A program made the translations under genes and the position numbers. A stretch of 64,000 nucleotides of DNA, taken from contig NZ_JABASS010000015.1 of the NCBI RefSeq assembly GCF_016107545.1, forward strand, positions 1 to 64,000, given 5' to 3'. This stretch comes from Psychrobacter namhaensis. Its GTDB lineage: Bacteria; Pseudomonadota; Gammaproteobacteria; Pseudomonadales; Moraxellaceae. Numbering within the stretch: position 1 is the first letter of the stretch; each line of letters begins with the position of its first letter. A model generated the notes under the pieces. It did not search any database, had not been told where the DNA came from, and saw nothing but the letters and a program-made list of their open reading frames with translations. Of this stretch, positions 30,600-41,701 are shown piece after piece.

Positions 30600-31637
<1,038 letters not shown>

Positions 31638-31783
31638 TCATGGCAAGCCATGGATAAATAAACGCTTAGGTTACAGTCACTGTATTAAAGTGAGTTGCTA
31701 TATAAGCGCTATGTTAAGTATCGAATAAATAAGTATTAAATGGGGTGTATGAAACACCGTATTTGAAAAACAGTAAATGCTGG

Positions 31784-32281
31784 TTATACGCTTAGTGTTT
31801 TTTCGCCGCGAGCAATACCAATGACACCCGAGCGTACCACTTCCATTATGCGTTCGCGGCCAATGACATCAATAAAACCGTCCAGCTTGGCTTTGTCACC
31901 GACAATTTGAATCGTATAAAGATTAGAGTTTACATCAACGATTTGTGCGCGAAAAATATCTGCACTTCGTTTAATCTCTTCACGGACACCGCCCGTCGCT
32001 CGGACTTTTATGAGCATCAATTCGCGCTCAACGTGTACGTTCTCTGTTAGATTTAGCACTTTAACCACTTCAATCAATTTATGCAATTGTTTGGTGATTT
32101 GCTCGATTCTTTCAGGCGAAGTAATGGTGGTTACTGTTAGACGCGAGATACTTGGATCATCAGTGGGTGCGACATTTAGCGTTTCGATATTGTAGCCACG
32201 CTGTGAGAACAAGCCGACTAGCCGCGACAACGAACCCGCTTCGTTTTCCATCAGTACCGAAATCAGATGTTGTTGTTGCAT
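31784..32281 (-). CDS. ilvH: acetolactate synthase small (regulatory) subunit
   Basis: The regulatory subunit of acetohydroxyacid synthase III, which senses valine. The ACT domain is clear at the start: ISVLMENEAGSLSRLVGLFSQRGYNI, then SRLTV. The C-terminal domain follows (FRAQIVDVNSNLYTIQ). The start MQQQHLIS at 32281 shares one base with the ilvI stop (TAATG), so the subunits are translationally coupled. The 165-aa length is normal; the nine codons of upstream open frame lie inside ilvI. Confidence 0.96.
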   Translation of the reverse strand: MQQQHLISVLMENEAGSLSRLVGLFSQRGYNIETLNVAPTDDPSISRLTVTTITSPERIEQITKQLHKLIEVVKVLNLTENVHVERELMLIKVRATGGVREEIKRSADIFRAQIVDVNSNLYTIQIVGDKAKLDGFIDVIGRERIMEVVRSGVIGIARGEKTLSV

Positions 32282-34107
32282 TAGGTACGCTCCCCTTTTG
32301 TTAACCACATATCACGCATCGTCTGCCCAGCGATTTGCATCGGATATACATGCTCATTACGATCGACATAAACGTCGATAAATACCAGTCTGTCTTTGAT
32401 TGCCATGGCTTCAGCCAACTGTGCTTCCATGGTTGCAGGATCAGTAATTTTGACACCAACATGGCCATAGCTTTCAGCCAATTTTACAAAATCTGGCAAA
32501 GAGTTCATGTACGACTGCGCGTGACGGCCTTCATACAGCATGTCTTGCCACTGCTTCACCATCCCTAGCTGGGCGTTATTTAGGTTTAATATTTTGACCG
32601 GCAAGTTGTACTGTAGGCAAGTGGATAGCTCTTGGATATTCATCTGAATAGAGCCTTCACCAGTAATACACACCACATCACGCTCAGGGTTGGCAAGCTT
32701 CGCTGCCATGGCATATGGCAGACCAACGCCCATCGTCCCAAGACCACCTGAGTTTAGCCACTGACGAGGCTCATCGTACGTATAGTAGAGGGCGGCAAAC
32801 ATCTGATGCTGGCCGACGTCACTCGTGATAATGGCTTTGCCATCAGTAACCTTACATAAGGCTTGTACGACACTTTGCGGTTTAATGCCCTCATCTGTGC
32901 TGGTGTCATAGCGCAGGCCATGGCGCTTACGCCACTCATTAATCTGTGACCACCAGTCTAACAGAGCGTGCTGCTCAAGCTCTTTATCATCACCGATAAT
33001 ATCTAACATGTCAGTCAATACTGATTTTACATCGCCCACAATAGGAATATGAGCAAGAATCGTTTTAGAAATCGAAGCCGGATCGATATCGATATGGATA
33101 ATCGTCGCATTCGGGCAGAATTTTTTGACATTGTTGGTCACGCGATCATCAAAACGCGCGCCCACTGCCAAAATCACGTCGGCATGATGCATACTCATAT
33201 TGGCTTCATAAGTGCCGTGCATGCCCAGCATACCTAAGAACTGACGATCAGAACCTGGGAAAGTGCCAAGGCCCATCAACGTGTTGGTCACAGGCAAGTT
33301 TAAGCGATGAGCAAGATCCGTGAGCTCTTCATGCGCCTTGCTCCAAATCACACCGCCACCCGCATAAACAACCGGACGCTGTGCAGACAATAAGGTCTCA
33401 ACCGCTTTTTTGATTTGACCCGTGTGACCTTTTAGTGACGGCTGATAAGAGCGTATGAATACCTCTTCTGGATACTCATAAGCAAATTTTTCGCTAGGGG
33501 CGGTCATGTCTTTTGGTACATCAATGACGACTGGGCCTGGGCGTCCAGACTGTGCAATATGAAAGGCTTTTTTGACAATACTTGGAATTTCACTAGCATG
33601 GCGCACCTGAAAGCTGTGCTTGACGATAGGACGCGATACACCGACCATATCTGTTTCTTGAAAAGCATCTTCACCGATTAAGCTGCTAGGCACCTGACCT
33701 GATATCACGACCATCGGCACTGAGTCCATAAAGGCAGTTGCAATAGCAGTTACCGTATTGGTCGCGCCAGGACCTGACGTTGCCAGTACGACACCCGTGC
33801 TCCCAGTCACTCGTGAATAGGCATCTGCCATATGACCCGCTGCTTGCTCATGACGCACTAAGATATGCTCAATCGCTTCTTGCTGAAACAGCGCATCATA
33901 AATGTGCAATACCGCACCACCTGGATAACCAAAGATATACTTGACACCTTCGTCAGTCAGCGCTTGTACCAACATCTCAGCACCGGACAACATCACAGGC
34001 TGCGTGCTACCTTCTGCAAGGCGTTGCTGCTTTTCTTCAAAATTTTTGGCGGCATTACCCGTTTGGGTGTGTCCAGTCATATTTGGACTTTGCGTGGTTT
34101 GCGTCAC
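32281..34107 (-). CDS. ilvI: acetolactate synthase large (catalytic) subunit
   Basis: The thiamine-diphosphate enzyme that makes acetolactate from two pyruvates, or acetohydroxybutyrate. Three domains are seen: the N-terminal domain with the catalytic glutamate ([17 protein letters not shown]), the FAD-like middle domain, and the C-terminal ThDP site ([14 protein letters not shown] and the NNAQLGMV region). About 40 Thr/Gln-rich residues precede [10 protein letters not shown], where E. coli IlvI begins. GTG at 34107 was chosen because AAGG lies about 8 bases upstream. Part of the ilvI-ilvH-ilvC operon. Confidence 0.96.
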   Translation of the reverse strand: MTQTTQSPNMTGHTQTGNAAKNFEEKQQRLAEGSTQPVMLSGAEMLVQALTDEGVKYIFGYPGGAVLHIYDALFQQEAIEHILVRHEQAAGHMADAYSRVTGSTGVVLATSGPGATNTVTAIATAFMDSVPMVVISGQVPSSLIGEDAFQETDMVGVSRPIVKHSFQVRHASEIPSIVKKAFHIAQSGRPGPVVIDVPKDMTAPSEKFAYEYPEEVFIRSYQPSLKGHTGQIKKAVETLLSAQRPVVYAGGGVIWSKAHEELTDLAHRLNLPVTNTLMGLGTFPGSDRQFLGMLGMHGTYEANMSMHHADVILAVGARFDDRVTNNVKKFCPNATIIHIDIDPASISKTILAHIPIVGDVKSVLTDMLDIIGDDKELEQHALLDWWSQINEWRKRHGLRYDTSTDEGIKPQSVVQALCKVTDGKAIITSDVGQHQMFAALYYTYDEPRQWLNSGGLGTMGVGLPYAMAAKLANPERDVVCITGEGSIQMNIQELSTCLQYNLPVKILNLNNAQLGMVKQWQDMLYEGRHAQSYMNSLPDFVKLAESYGHVGVKITDPATMEAQLAEAMAIKDRLVFIDVYVDRNEHVYPMQIAGQTMRDMWLTKGERT

Positions 34108-34116
34108 TGTCGTCAC

Positions 34117-34873
34117 CTTTTTTCAAGAATGTGTGCCCGCTATATTTCTCAGTCATACTGCTTGATAAGACAGCATACTGCTCAAACATAGCAATATATT
34201 TAGGGTCAGCTTTGCGACAGGCGTTTACTATATACAGTGACAAGATGCGAGTGCATCTATAAAAGAAGCTTATTATTGAGGATTGACAACAGCCAGCATT
34301 TATAACAGATTGATGTATACAAAGACATTCATATAGACAAATAAAGTAATTTTCATAGCCAATACTGCGTTGTAAGATCACTAGATTTTACAATAAGGTC
34401 ATTAAAAATAATTTCATATCTAAATTTTTGGCCTGTTTAACACAATCGCTAGTATAAGATTTAGCGCGTTTCAAATAATAAGTTTATCTTAGTCATTGTA
34501 GACAGATAAGTCCGGAGACAATGTATAAACGTATCAGTAGCAATCGTGATGATTATTACCTTTTTTATAGCATTGTCACAAAGAAAACAAAACTGCATAA
34601 GCCACTGATAAGCAACCCGTAGTCCATGTTTTCAAGTGCCACGGCAATATCATAAAAGCCGCTCACTGACCAATCAACTGTTATTATATTCGATGGTTTG
34701 TGAGCTATTGTCAAGAAAAACTTCTAACACCTATACCAAACTATTGGTTATCAAATTTTTTAAATTCATAAGTATTATTTGTTAAAATCAAACCCTCGTA
34801 AATTTTAGTGCCATTAAAACACGCAAATGTTATATTGACCTGTCTGCTTCTACCAATTGAGAGGATTGCTTCT
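34117..34873. other. long divergent region ilvI / DUF4124 gene
   Basis: About 750 AT-rich bases. On the minus strand a perfect TTGACA (34709-34714) lies upstream of AT-rich -10-like sequences near 34683-34691 and could start an ilv leader of more than 550 bases. A second tiny frame (MKLFLMTLL) lies just upstream of the candidate leader peptide. No RNA family was recognised. Confidence 0.35.
34300..34356 (-). CDS. possible branched-chain-rich leader peptide upstream of ilvI
   Basis: An 18-codon frame, ATG to TAA, encodes MKITLFVYMNVFVYINLL: two Ile, three Leu and three Val in 18 residues. It ends about 190 bases before ilvI, on the same strand, where a leader peptide for attenuation would be expected. 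Against it, no good ribosome binding site precedes the ATG and I could not find a T-tailed terminator between it and ilvI. AT-rich DNA also encodes such residues by chance. Kept as a hypothesis. Confidence 0.25.
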   Translation of the reverse strand: MKITLFVYMNVFVYINLL

Positions 34874-35368
34874 ATGGCATATGCCATTCAGATAAACACC
34901 GCCGCTAAAATGCTTATCAGTACGGCGTGTATGCTAGTGCTATCCATGAATGCCAGTCAGGCCGTTCAAGTGTATAAGTCTATCGGTGCGCATGGTGAAG
35001 TTAAATACAGCCAACATGCGCCGCAAAATGGCAAAAATGTTGAGTTACTCGAATTTCGGAGTGACGGTAGACAAAGCAATGCAGGAGAGATGGCAGGCAA
35101 AACAGATGCCAATCAGGGCAGCACACAAAGTGCAGAAGAACAGCGAGTTGCCCAGCTAGAGGCGCGTATTAAAGAGCAAGAAGCTCAAGCTAATGCCCAG
35201 CGCTGCCAGTCACTACGCAATAACTTGACCAACTTAAATGTCGGCGGACGTATCTATGAGATGGATGCCAATGGCAATCGTCAGTATTTGGACGGCCGTG
35301 AAATTGAGCTAAAACGTGAGCGCGTCCAACAGGCGATCGATCAGTATTGTGGCAACGCTACTATCTAA
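34874..35368 (+). CDS. exported DUF4124 domain protein
   Basis: A predicted periplasmic protein of 164 aa. After a signal peptide (hydrophobic core AKMLISTACMLVLSM, cleavage near SQA) comes the DUF4124 domain with VYKSIGAHGEVKYSQHAP, the usual pattern of this family in cell-envelope proteins. A Gln/Glu/Ala-rich coiled-coil stretch follows (about 95-118), and then a tail with two cysteines. AGAGGA is 8-9 bases before the ATG; the frame is open for 22 more codons upstream without support. Function unknown. Its stop is only 3 bases from the end of the convergent nnr gene. Confidence 0.78.
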   Translation: MAYAIQINTAAKMLISTACMLVLSMNASQAVQVYKSIGAHGEVKYSQHAPQNGKNVELLEFRSDGRQSNAGEMAGKTDANQGSTQSAEEQRVAQLEARIKEQEAQANAQRCQSLRNNLTNLNVGGRIYEMDANGNRQYLDGREIELKRERVQQAIDQYCGNATI

Positions 35369-35371
35369 ATG

Positions 35372-37183
35372 TTAGGCATGGACGCCAAGCTGCATAACAT
35401 GACGAATGGCTGCAGGCATGTCTTGCGCTTGTAGCCCTCGTTGACCAATCAGTAGCGTGTCCTTGTCGCCACTCTTTGTCTGGTTAGCCAGTATATCCCC
35501 TGCTATCCCATGTATCATGGCCGCTTGGTGCAGGCTGCGCGCTTCTGTTTCTAAGTCTTGTTGTGCTAACAACCCAGCAATGACGCCAGACAGCACATCG
35601 CCCATACCAGCCGTTGCCATACCAGCATTCCCGGCCCCGCAAACATAAACCTGCTCTCGCGCTGAGCCCTGCTCTAACACCAAAGAACCGGCGCCTTTTA
35701 GTACCCAGTCACCGCCATAAGTCTCCGCACACTGCTTTATAGCGGCCAATCTATCACTTTCTACCTCATGCACTTTTTTATCCAGTAATCTAGCAGCTTC
35801 CCCACTGTGCGGTGTCAAACAAATCTGATGACCAACACTATATTGTCTTAATTGAGTTATAAGTTCATGATTGTCCGTCTGTAGCGTCGCCAAATGATAC
35901 AGACCATCCGCATCGATAACGATGGATTTCTCCTCCACTATGGCCGCTTGTACATAATTTATAAACAGGGCTTCTGCTTTTTTATCACGGCCCAGACCCA
36001 TGCCAATGGCAATCACACTGGCGTCTTTAATCAAACCCTTTACCCCGTCGCTATCATGTAGATTGATCGTCATCGCATCGGGCAATGAGGTTAGTAGCGC
36101 CCCATGAAAAGCCTCATGGCAGGCCACTGTGATTTTCCCCGCCCCTGTTGCCATGGTGCTGGACGAAGACAGTATCGCAGCCCCGCCCATGCCTTGTGAG
36201 CCATCAACACGATTACCCCCGATAATCAGTACGTGTCCATAACTGCCCTTATAGCTATTTTGGCGGCGTGCAGTGAATCCCCGTGCAGCTGTCAGCAGTG
36301 TGGCAATGGGTGTCAACACTTGATTGGCCTGTCGACTGTTTTTTTTGTCAGCTCCTGTCTGCTGAAGGGCTGTTTGATAAGGTATCAGCGGTATATCGCG
36401 CACTTCCCCGCTATAGTCGGCCCCATCTTTGGTGTGCAGACCAAATTTTCGTGCAATCAGACACAACGTCACATCCGCTTGGATAGCTATGCGCTCGAAC
36501 ACCTCTCCAGTAGAAGCAACCAATCCACTTGGAACATCGACTGCGATTGCTAACGCATTGTTTTGTTGGACGGTACGATTAAAAGTGTGGATGGCCTGCT
36601 GATAGATACCTTCAGGTGCACGATCAAGTCCAATACCAAATAATGCGTCGATACAGACATCCGCTGGCAAAACGCTTTCACTTAAACCATTCTGATTGTC
36701 GCCACTGTCTTCAAAGCGTTGGTATTCACAGTTAGCAGATATAGCGATGTATCGCGCTTTTGCCGCGTCGTTAGTTGTGGAACTAGTGGTATTAGACATC
36801 TCCGCTGTGTTATTTATATCAAGCGCTTGCTTTTCAAAACCGACCGTTATTACTTTTACTTGCCAGCCAGCTTGACGCAAATAGTGAGCAATCAGCCAAC
36901 CATCACCCCCGTTATTGCCCTTTCCTACCCAAACACTGGCTCGAGGCACTCGGCTGTTACTGGTGTAAAATTTGCTGTTGACAGATGAGGGGGTTTTTAA
37001 CTGTTTTTGTTCATAAATTTGCTCTATCTGTTGCGCCATTTGCCAAGCCGCTTGTTTCATCAACCCAAAGCTGTCATGCCCTTCTGCAAACCATGCTTGC
37101 TCCATAGCATAGATCTGCTCACTACTATAGAGTGCTAACGGTTTTTTGGTTGTTGTGCATAATACATTGGCGTGAGTTTGCAT
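35372..37183 (-). CDS. nnr: bifunctional NAD(P)HX epimerase / ADP-dependent NAD(P)HX dehydratase
   Basis: This fusion enzyme repairs hydrated NADH and NADPH. The N-terminal YjeF_N half (residues 1-260) epimerises R-NAD(P)HX to S; it has VGKGNNGGDGWLIAHYLR and DALFGIGLDR. The C-terminal ribokinase-like half (about 300-600) dehydrates the S form with ADP; it has KGSYGHVLIIGG, LTPHSGEAARLL and the catalytic GMGDVLSGVIAGLLAQQ. At 603 aa it is about 90 residues longer than the E. coli protein, partly from low-complexity insertions in the first half (around 65-75 and 120-165). Confidence 0.93.
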   Translation of the reverse strand: MQTHANVLCTTTKKPLALYSSEQIYAMEQAWFAEGHDSFGLMKQAAWQMAQQIEQIYEQKQLKTPSSVNSKFYTSNSRVPRASVWVGKGNNGGDGWLIAHYLRQAGWQVKVITVGFEKQALDINNTAEMSNTTSSTTNDAAKARYIAISANCEYQRFEDSGDNQNGLSESVLPADVCIDALFGIGLDRAPEGIYQQAIHTFNRTVQQNNALAIAVDVPSGLVASTGEVFERIAIQADVTLCLIARKFGLHTKDGADYSGEVRDIPLIPYQTALQQTGADKKNSRQANQVLTPIATLLTAARGFTARRQNSYKGSYGHVLIIGGNRVDGSQGMGGAAILSSSSTMATGAGKITVACHEAFHGALLTSLPDAMTINLHDSDGVKGLIKDASVIAIGMGLGRDKKAEALFINYVQAAIVEEKSIVIDADGLYHLATLQTDNHELITQLRQYSVGHQICLTPHSGEAARLLDKKVHEVESDRLAAIKQCAETYGGDWVLKGAGSLVLEQGSAREQVYVCGAGNAGMATAGMGDVLSGVIAGLLAQQDLETEARSLHQAAMIHGIAGDILANQTKSGDKDTLLIGQRGLQAQDMPAAIRHVMQLGVHA

Positions 37184-37377
37184 GGCTGACCCTCGTTTAT
37201 TTTTATTGGTTTATTTTATATTACGGTAAAACTGACTGAATTTTTACTTTTATTAGCTTAGCAAAGCTTACTTTGTCTTGTGTATCAATATGAAGCCATG
37301 TTTATTTGCTTTTATGCTTGCGCTCTGCGCTCACTGGCTTATCATAACGGTATTCACATCATTCCTTACTGCCATAC

Positions 37378-38562
37378 ATGAATAATTCCACCAAACCGAA
37401 CATAGTACACTCTGCAAACCAAATTGCCGTTAATAACAAGACAGTATTTGCAACGCCAGCAGACGTTAAGCTATGGATTAAAGCGCAAGCACAAGCGTTA
37501 GGATTTGCTGACTGTGGTTTCTTATCTGTCCATCATCCTTTGTTTGCTCAGCAGATTGTGCAATTGCAGCAATGGTTAGATAAAGGCTATGAAGGTCAAT
37601 TGCAGTTCATGCACCACAACCATCATCTGCGCGCCAATCCTGCCCAGCTGGTAGAGGGCGCCAAGACTATCATCAGCGTGCGTATGGACTATCTCACCCA
37701 AGCGCCGACACCACGTACTGTTACTGACAATGATCATCCCAATCAAGGTATCATTGCGCGTTATGCCAGAGGGCGCGATTATCATAAAACAATGCGCAGT
37801 CGTCTAAAAAAATTGGCATTAACGATTGAAGCCATGCTGTCTGACTGGCAACACCTTAACATTGGCTCAGAACAAGACTTTATTTTCAGACCCTTTAGCG
37901 ACTCTGCCCCCATTTTTGAGCGCCCTATTGCTGATGCTGCCGGTCTGGGCTGGACAGGAAAGCACACCCTACTACTCAACAAGCAAGCGGGGTCATTTTT
38001 CGTCCTAGGTGAACTATTTATCAGCCTCGAGTTGCCTGATGACACACCTGTCAAAGCGCACTGTGGCAGTTGTAGCGCATGTATCGATATCTGCCCTACT
38101 CAGGCGATTGTTGCCCCTTATGAGCTCAATGCCGCAGCCTGCATCTCTTATCTTACGATTGAACACGATGGCGTTATCGATACTAAATATCGACGCGCGA
38201 TTGGCAATCGTGTCTTTGGCTGTGACGACTGCCAGCTTATCTGCCCATGGAACCGTTACGCCAACCTTACTGCCATCGATGACTTCGCCCCACGGCATAG
38301 TCTTGATAACAGCAGCTTACTTGAGCTGTGGCAATGGCAAGAAGCCGACTTTATGAAAAAGACCGAAGGCAGCCCCCTTCGACGCACAGGTTATGTGAAT
38401 TTTTTACGCAATATTGCCATTGGACTAGGGAACGCTAACGCCAGTTTGGAGATCGCCAATCAGTTAGCGTCTAAACTAGGAATACACAATGACATGCTTG
38501 ATGAACATATCAGGTGGGCATTAGCTGAACAATACAACAAACTCAAGAACGTCAAACTATAA
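37378..38562 (+). CDS. queG: epoxyqueuosine reductase
   Basis: QueG reduces epoxyqueuosine to queuosine in tRNA, the last step of queuosine synthesis, using cobalamin and two 4Fe-4S clusters. Both cluster motifs are present: CGSCSACIDICPTQAI (four cysteines, around residue 228) and GCDDCQLICPWN (around 281). The N-terminal half has the cobalamin-binding reductase features (RYARGRDYHKTMR and GLGWTGKHTLLLN). Length 394 aa against 379 in E. coli. It is divergent from the nnr gene, a neighbourhood (nnr next to queG) found in many gammaproteobacteria. Confidence 0.95.
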   Translation: MNNSTKPNIVHSANQIAVNNKTVFATPADVKLWIKAQAQALGFADCGFLSVHHPLFAQQIVQLQQWLDKGYEGQLQFMHHNHHLRANPAQLVEGAKTIISVRMDYLTQAPTPRTVTDNDHPNQGIIARYARGRDYHKTMRSRLKKLALTIEAMLSDWQHLNIGSEQDFIFRPFSDSAPIFERPIADAAGLGWTGKHTLLLNKQAGSFFVLGELFISLELPDDTPVKAHCGSCSACIDICPTQAIVAPYELNAAACISYLTIEHDGVIDTKYRRAIGNRVFGCDDCQLICPWNRYANLTAIDDFAPRHSLDNSSLLELWQWQEADFMKKTEGSPLRRTGYVNFLRNIAIGLGNANASLEIANQLASKLGIHNDMLDEHIRWALAEQYNKLKNVKL

Positions 38563-38581
38563 TTTTGTGTTTAGATAAACC

Positions 38582-38613
38582 AAAAAATGCCTCTTATTAA
38601 GAGGCATTTTTTA
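38582..38613. terminator. bidirectional terminator between queG and kbp
   Basis: Perfect stem TGCCTCT/AGAGGCA with A6 on the left and T6 on the right, between two convergent genes. Confidence 0.9.
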
Positions 38614-38644
38614 TTCACGCATACTTTAGAATGTAAAAGCAATA

Positions 38645-39154
38645 TTATGGTTTAGGAATGCGTAATACTTGACCTGGATAAATCTTATCGGGATCAGACA
38701 GCATGGGCTGATTGGCTTCAAATATTTTCATATAATCACCAGATTCACCATAAACGTCTTTGGCAATCTTAGACAAACTGTCGCCCGATTTTACAGTGTA
38801 CATCGTTGATTCAGGCGCATCTTCTTCAATATCGATGTTATCAATGACTTTTGCGACATTTTGTACATTACCAATAGCGATAATGGCTTTTTCGCGATCA
38901 GCCTGAGTCTTAGCATTGCCACTGATTTCTGCGGTATCGGTAGAACCGTTATATTTAATTTTTAAGTTACTAATATTGAGGTTTTGCTGCTGGATACGGC
39001 GCAGTAAAAGATTGGCAACTGACTGGGCAGAAGGCTCGCTGCTTTGTACTGGTGTATTGGCATCTGCTTTGGTTTCTGATTTAGCATCATGCTTATCGTC
39101 ATCCCGATTAAAAATTTTGTCTCCAATGTCTTTGGCAAAACTGAACATACCCAT
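38645..39154 (-). CDS. kbp: potassium-binding BON-LysM protein Kbp
   Basis: Homologue of E. coli Kbp (YgaU), a cytoplasmic K+ sensor. The short N-terminal helix MGMFSFAKDIGDKIF matches the family. A BON domain covers about 45-110 and a C-terminal LysM domain about 118-167 (YTVKSGDSLSKIAKDVYG to PDKIYPGQVLRIPKP). Between the first helix and BON lies a 25-residue hydrophilic linker that E. coli lacks, so the protein is 169 aa rather than 149. Single gene, with a terminator shared with queG. Confidence 0.92.
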   Translation of the reverse strand: MGMFSFAKDIGDKIFNRDDDKHDAKSETKADANTPVQSSEPSAQSVANLLLRRIQQQNLNISNLKIKYNGSTDTAEISGNAKTQADREKAIIAIGNVQNVAKVIDNIDIEEDAPESTMYTVKSGDSLSKIAKDVYGESGDYMKIFEANQPMLSDPDKIYPGQVLRIPKP

Positions 39155-39375
39155 AGAGTGACTCCTTAAAATATCATTATTTTATTATTCATCATTATTT
39201 TTTAGTGGCAAACACATCTACGGTTTACCACTTATTGCGGCTTACCACTATGAGTATAAACAACAGGCATGGCGGTAGATAGTAAGAGTATGTTGTGTAA
39301 TGTTGACTTGGCGTAGCTTATGTTAACGTTCAAGCTAACCCCATTCATAAACCCTATTCTGACAAACAATGAGCA

Positions 39376-39410
39376 TAAAAAAACCGCCTATCTACTAAGA
39401 TAAGCGGTCA
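39376..39410 (-). terminator. terminator of acpP
   Basis: On the minus strand an 11-bp stem with one mismatch (39383-39393 with 39398-39408) ends in seven T, about 40 bases after the acpP stop. Confidence 0.85.
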
Positions 39411-39445
39411 TATAATAACATAAAATCGGATAAGCCAATCGCTAA

Positions 39446-39682
39446 TTATAGCTGCGCTTGTACGTAGTCAATTGCTTTTTGAACAGTCGTTAATTCTGCT
39501 GAATCTTCATCAGGAATAGTAATGCCAAAATCGCTTTCGAATGACATAACCAATTCTACTAGGTCTAGTGAATCTGCACCTAAGTCTTCCATGAATGAAG
39601 CATCGTTGTTGATATCTTCAACGTTCATACCCAATTGCTCAGCTACTGCCGCTTTAACTCTTAGCTCGATATCGTTACTCAT
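39446..39682 (-). CDS. acpP: acyl carrier protein
   Basis: AcpP carries growing acyl chains in fatty acid synthesis on a phosphopantetheine arm attached to S38 in [10 protein letters not shown]. The 78-aa acidic protein matches the family throughout. AAGGAG lies 8 bases before the ATG. It is downstream of fabG but separated by 270 bases that contain its own promoter, so it can be made in excess of the enzymes, as its abundance requires. Confidence 0.98.
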   Translation of the reverse strand: MSNDIELRVKAAVAEQLGMNVEDINNDASFMEDLGADSLDLVELVMSFESDFGITIPDEDSAELTTVQKAIDYVQAQL

Positions 39683-39876
39683 GTAGATTTCTCCTTTTTG
39701 ATCTATTATTTTGACAAACTTCCATGGCCCTATTAACAGAGCCTATGGCATTGTTTATAAAATGGTATTTTCAGACTAGCGTCGCTGTCTAAGTGCTTTA
39801 TAACGGGTTATACGTTTTGACCAATGTCTGATAAAGCCTTGCTATCATACAGGGCTTTGACATAAAAGTATTCGTC

Positions 39877-39904
39877 ATTATAGCACCCTTTAATATAGTT
39901 TACA
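39877..39904 (-). promoter_or_regulatory. promoter of acpP
   Basis: On the minus strand TGTAAA (39899-39904), 16 bp and a perfect TATAAT (39877-39882), just after the fabG stop. Transcription near 39870 gives a leader of about 190 bases. Confidence 0.6.
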
Positions 39905-39952
39905 CTCGTTCACAGAGTTTTTTATTATCACTGTGTAACGCAGGCTCGTGCG

Positions 39953-40681
39953 TTACATATACATGCCACCGTTGACAGGAATGACAGCGCCTGTGATATA
40001 GCTTGCCTCATCGCTGGCTAAGAAATGGACGGCGGCTGCAATGTCTTCTGGCTGGCCAAGACGACTGATTGGCACGGCATCTAACATGGAGTTTAGTAGG
40101 CGCTCGTCCAGCTCATCCGTCATATCGGTCTCGATCAAACCTGGTGCGACGCAGTTGATGGTCACTTGGCGTGAGCCAATTTCACGCGCTAGGGTACGAC
40201 TAAAACCTTCCACTCCTGCTTTGGTCGCGGCATAGTTAGATTGACCGGCATTGCCCATTTGAGCGACAACAGAGGTGATATTGATGATACGACCGCGACG
40301 CGCTTTCATCATACCGCGGACCGCGCGTTTACTCATACGATAAACTGACGTCAAATTAGTATCAATGACATTTTCCCAGTCTTCATCCTTCATGCGCATC
40401 AATAATCCGTCTTGCGTGATACCAGCGTTATTAATGAGCACTTGTACCGCTCCATAAACGCTTTCAATCTCTTCAAACAGCTTATCAATTTGTGCCGTAT
40501 CACGGACATCTAAGACGCGACCAATGCCCCCACTATCATGGAGATAGTCTTCGATGAGTGCAGCGCCTTTTTCAGTGGTCGCAGTCCCAATAACAAAATG
40601 TCCTTCTTTGGCAAAGCGTTTGGCGACAGCTTTTCCAATACCACGGCTAGCGCCAGTCACTAATGTAATCGTACGACTCAT
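39953..40681 (-). CDS. fabG: 3-oxoacyl-[acyl-carrier-protein] reductase
   Basis: NADPH-dependent short-chain dehydrogenase that reduces 3-oxoacyl-ACP in each elongation cycle. The NADP loop is TGASRGIG (9-16), NNAG is at 84-87 and the catalytic triad is S137, Y150 and K154. At 242 aa it has the usual length. Its ATG overlaps the fabD stop by 4 bases, so the two are translationally coupled. Confidence 0.97.
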   Translation of the reverse strand: MSRTITLVTGASRGIGKAVAKRFAKEGHFVIGTATTEKGAALIEDYLHDSGGIGRVLDVRDTAQIDKLFEEIESVYGAVQVLINNAGITQDGLLMRMKDEDWENVIDTNLTSVYRMSKRAVRGMMKARRGRIINITSVVAQMGNAGQSNYAATKAGVEGFSRTLAREIGSRQVTINCVAPGLIETDMTDELDERLLNSMLDAVPISRLGQPEDIAAAVHFLASDEASYITGAVIPVNGGMYM

Positions 40682-41646
40682 GATAATACCTCCATTAACT
40701 TATCGAGACGGGCAGGTTTATCCGTAGGATAACTGGTAATTGGTTGCGCTTGACGCTTAGCCAAATTACTCAATACATTACCACTGCCACATTCAATTAA
40801 AACATTAATTTGTTTGTCAGCCAGCTCTTGCATTGTCTTTGACCATAAGACAGGTTGGCTTAACTGCTCTGTTAATGCTTGTTTGATACCTACAGCACTA
40901 CTCTCAACGCGCGCATGACGATTTTGAATAACAGGAATCGTCGCTTGATCAAATTTGATTGCGGCCAATATCTCAGCGAGCGCACTACTTGCGGGCTCCA
41001 TAAGCGCACAATGTGACGGCACACTTACCTTTAGAGAGATCGCTTTTTTGCCCGTATTTTGCACTTTATCAATCACCGCACTAACGCCAGCAGCATTGCC
41101 CGATATGACCACTTGGCCTGGGCTATTAAAGTTGGCGGCATCAACCACCGCATCGGCCACATGTTCAGTCGCTTGCTCACACAGATTTTCGACCCGATTG
41201 TCCTCAAGCCCCAATACTGCTGCCATCGCTGTATCGACACCAACGACAGCCTCTTGCATCAACTGACCACGCTTATGTACCAAGGTTACCGCATCACCAA
41301 GCGATAATACGCCCGCTGCACAAAGCGCACTGTACTCACCTAGAGAATGACCAGCCAAGTAGCAAGGGGGTGTGTCTATTTTTTGTTTTAAAATACGCCA
41401 AATTGCTATGCTAGCCGTCAGTAGTGCAGGCTGAGTGTACTGGGTTTGATTGAGCTTTTCTTCATCCTGACAGATTGCCCATAAATCCTCACCAAGTGCG
41501 TCACTCGCCTCGGTGAAAGTATCACGAATCTCTGGATAAGTTTCAGCAAGCTCACTAGTCATCCCGACCACTTGTGATCCTTGTCCCGGAAAAATTACCG
41601 CAATACGCGTGGGCTGCTTTTTTACCATATCGGGTGCAGAGGCCAT
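40678..41646 (-). CDS. fabD: malonyl-CoA:ACP transacylase
   Basis: FabD loads malonate onto ACP. Motifs are FPGQGSQ near the start, the nucleophile serine in GHSLGEYSAL (about residue 101), the arginine region and QNRHARVESS with the catalytic histidine segment later. ATG 41646 was chosen because AGGA lies 9 bases upstream, whereas the ATG at 41655 directly abuts it; this gives 322 aa. It heads the fabD-fabG pair. No plsX or fabH lies upstream, unlike in E. coli. Confidence 0.97.
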   Translation of the reverse strand: MASAPDMVKKQPTRIAVIFPGQGSQVVGMTSELAETYPEIRDTFTEASDALGEDLWAICQDEEKLNQTQYTQPALLTASIAIWRILKQKIDTPPCYLAGHSLGEYSALCAAGVLSLGDAVTLVHKRGQLMQEAVVGVDTAMAAVLGLEDNRVENLCEQATEHVADAVVDAANFNSPGQVVISGNAAGVSAVIDKVQNTGKKAISLKVSVPSHCALMEPASSALAEILAAIKFDQATIPVIQNRHARVESSAVGIKQALTEQLSQPVLWSKTMQELADKQINVLIECGSGNVLSNLAKRQAQPITSYPTDKPARLDKLMEVLS

Positions 41647-41701
41647 AACCAACATTCCTTATTTAATTGGAAATATCCCTAAAAATAATGGGGGTAATGA
41701 T

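Noticed and set aside
34055..34381. 108-codon minus-strand frame across the ilvI start
   Set aside because: Cysteine-rich, no family resemblance, no ribosome binding site, and it runs into the ilvI coding region in another frame.
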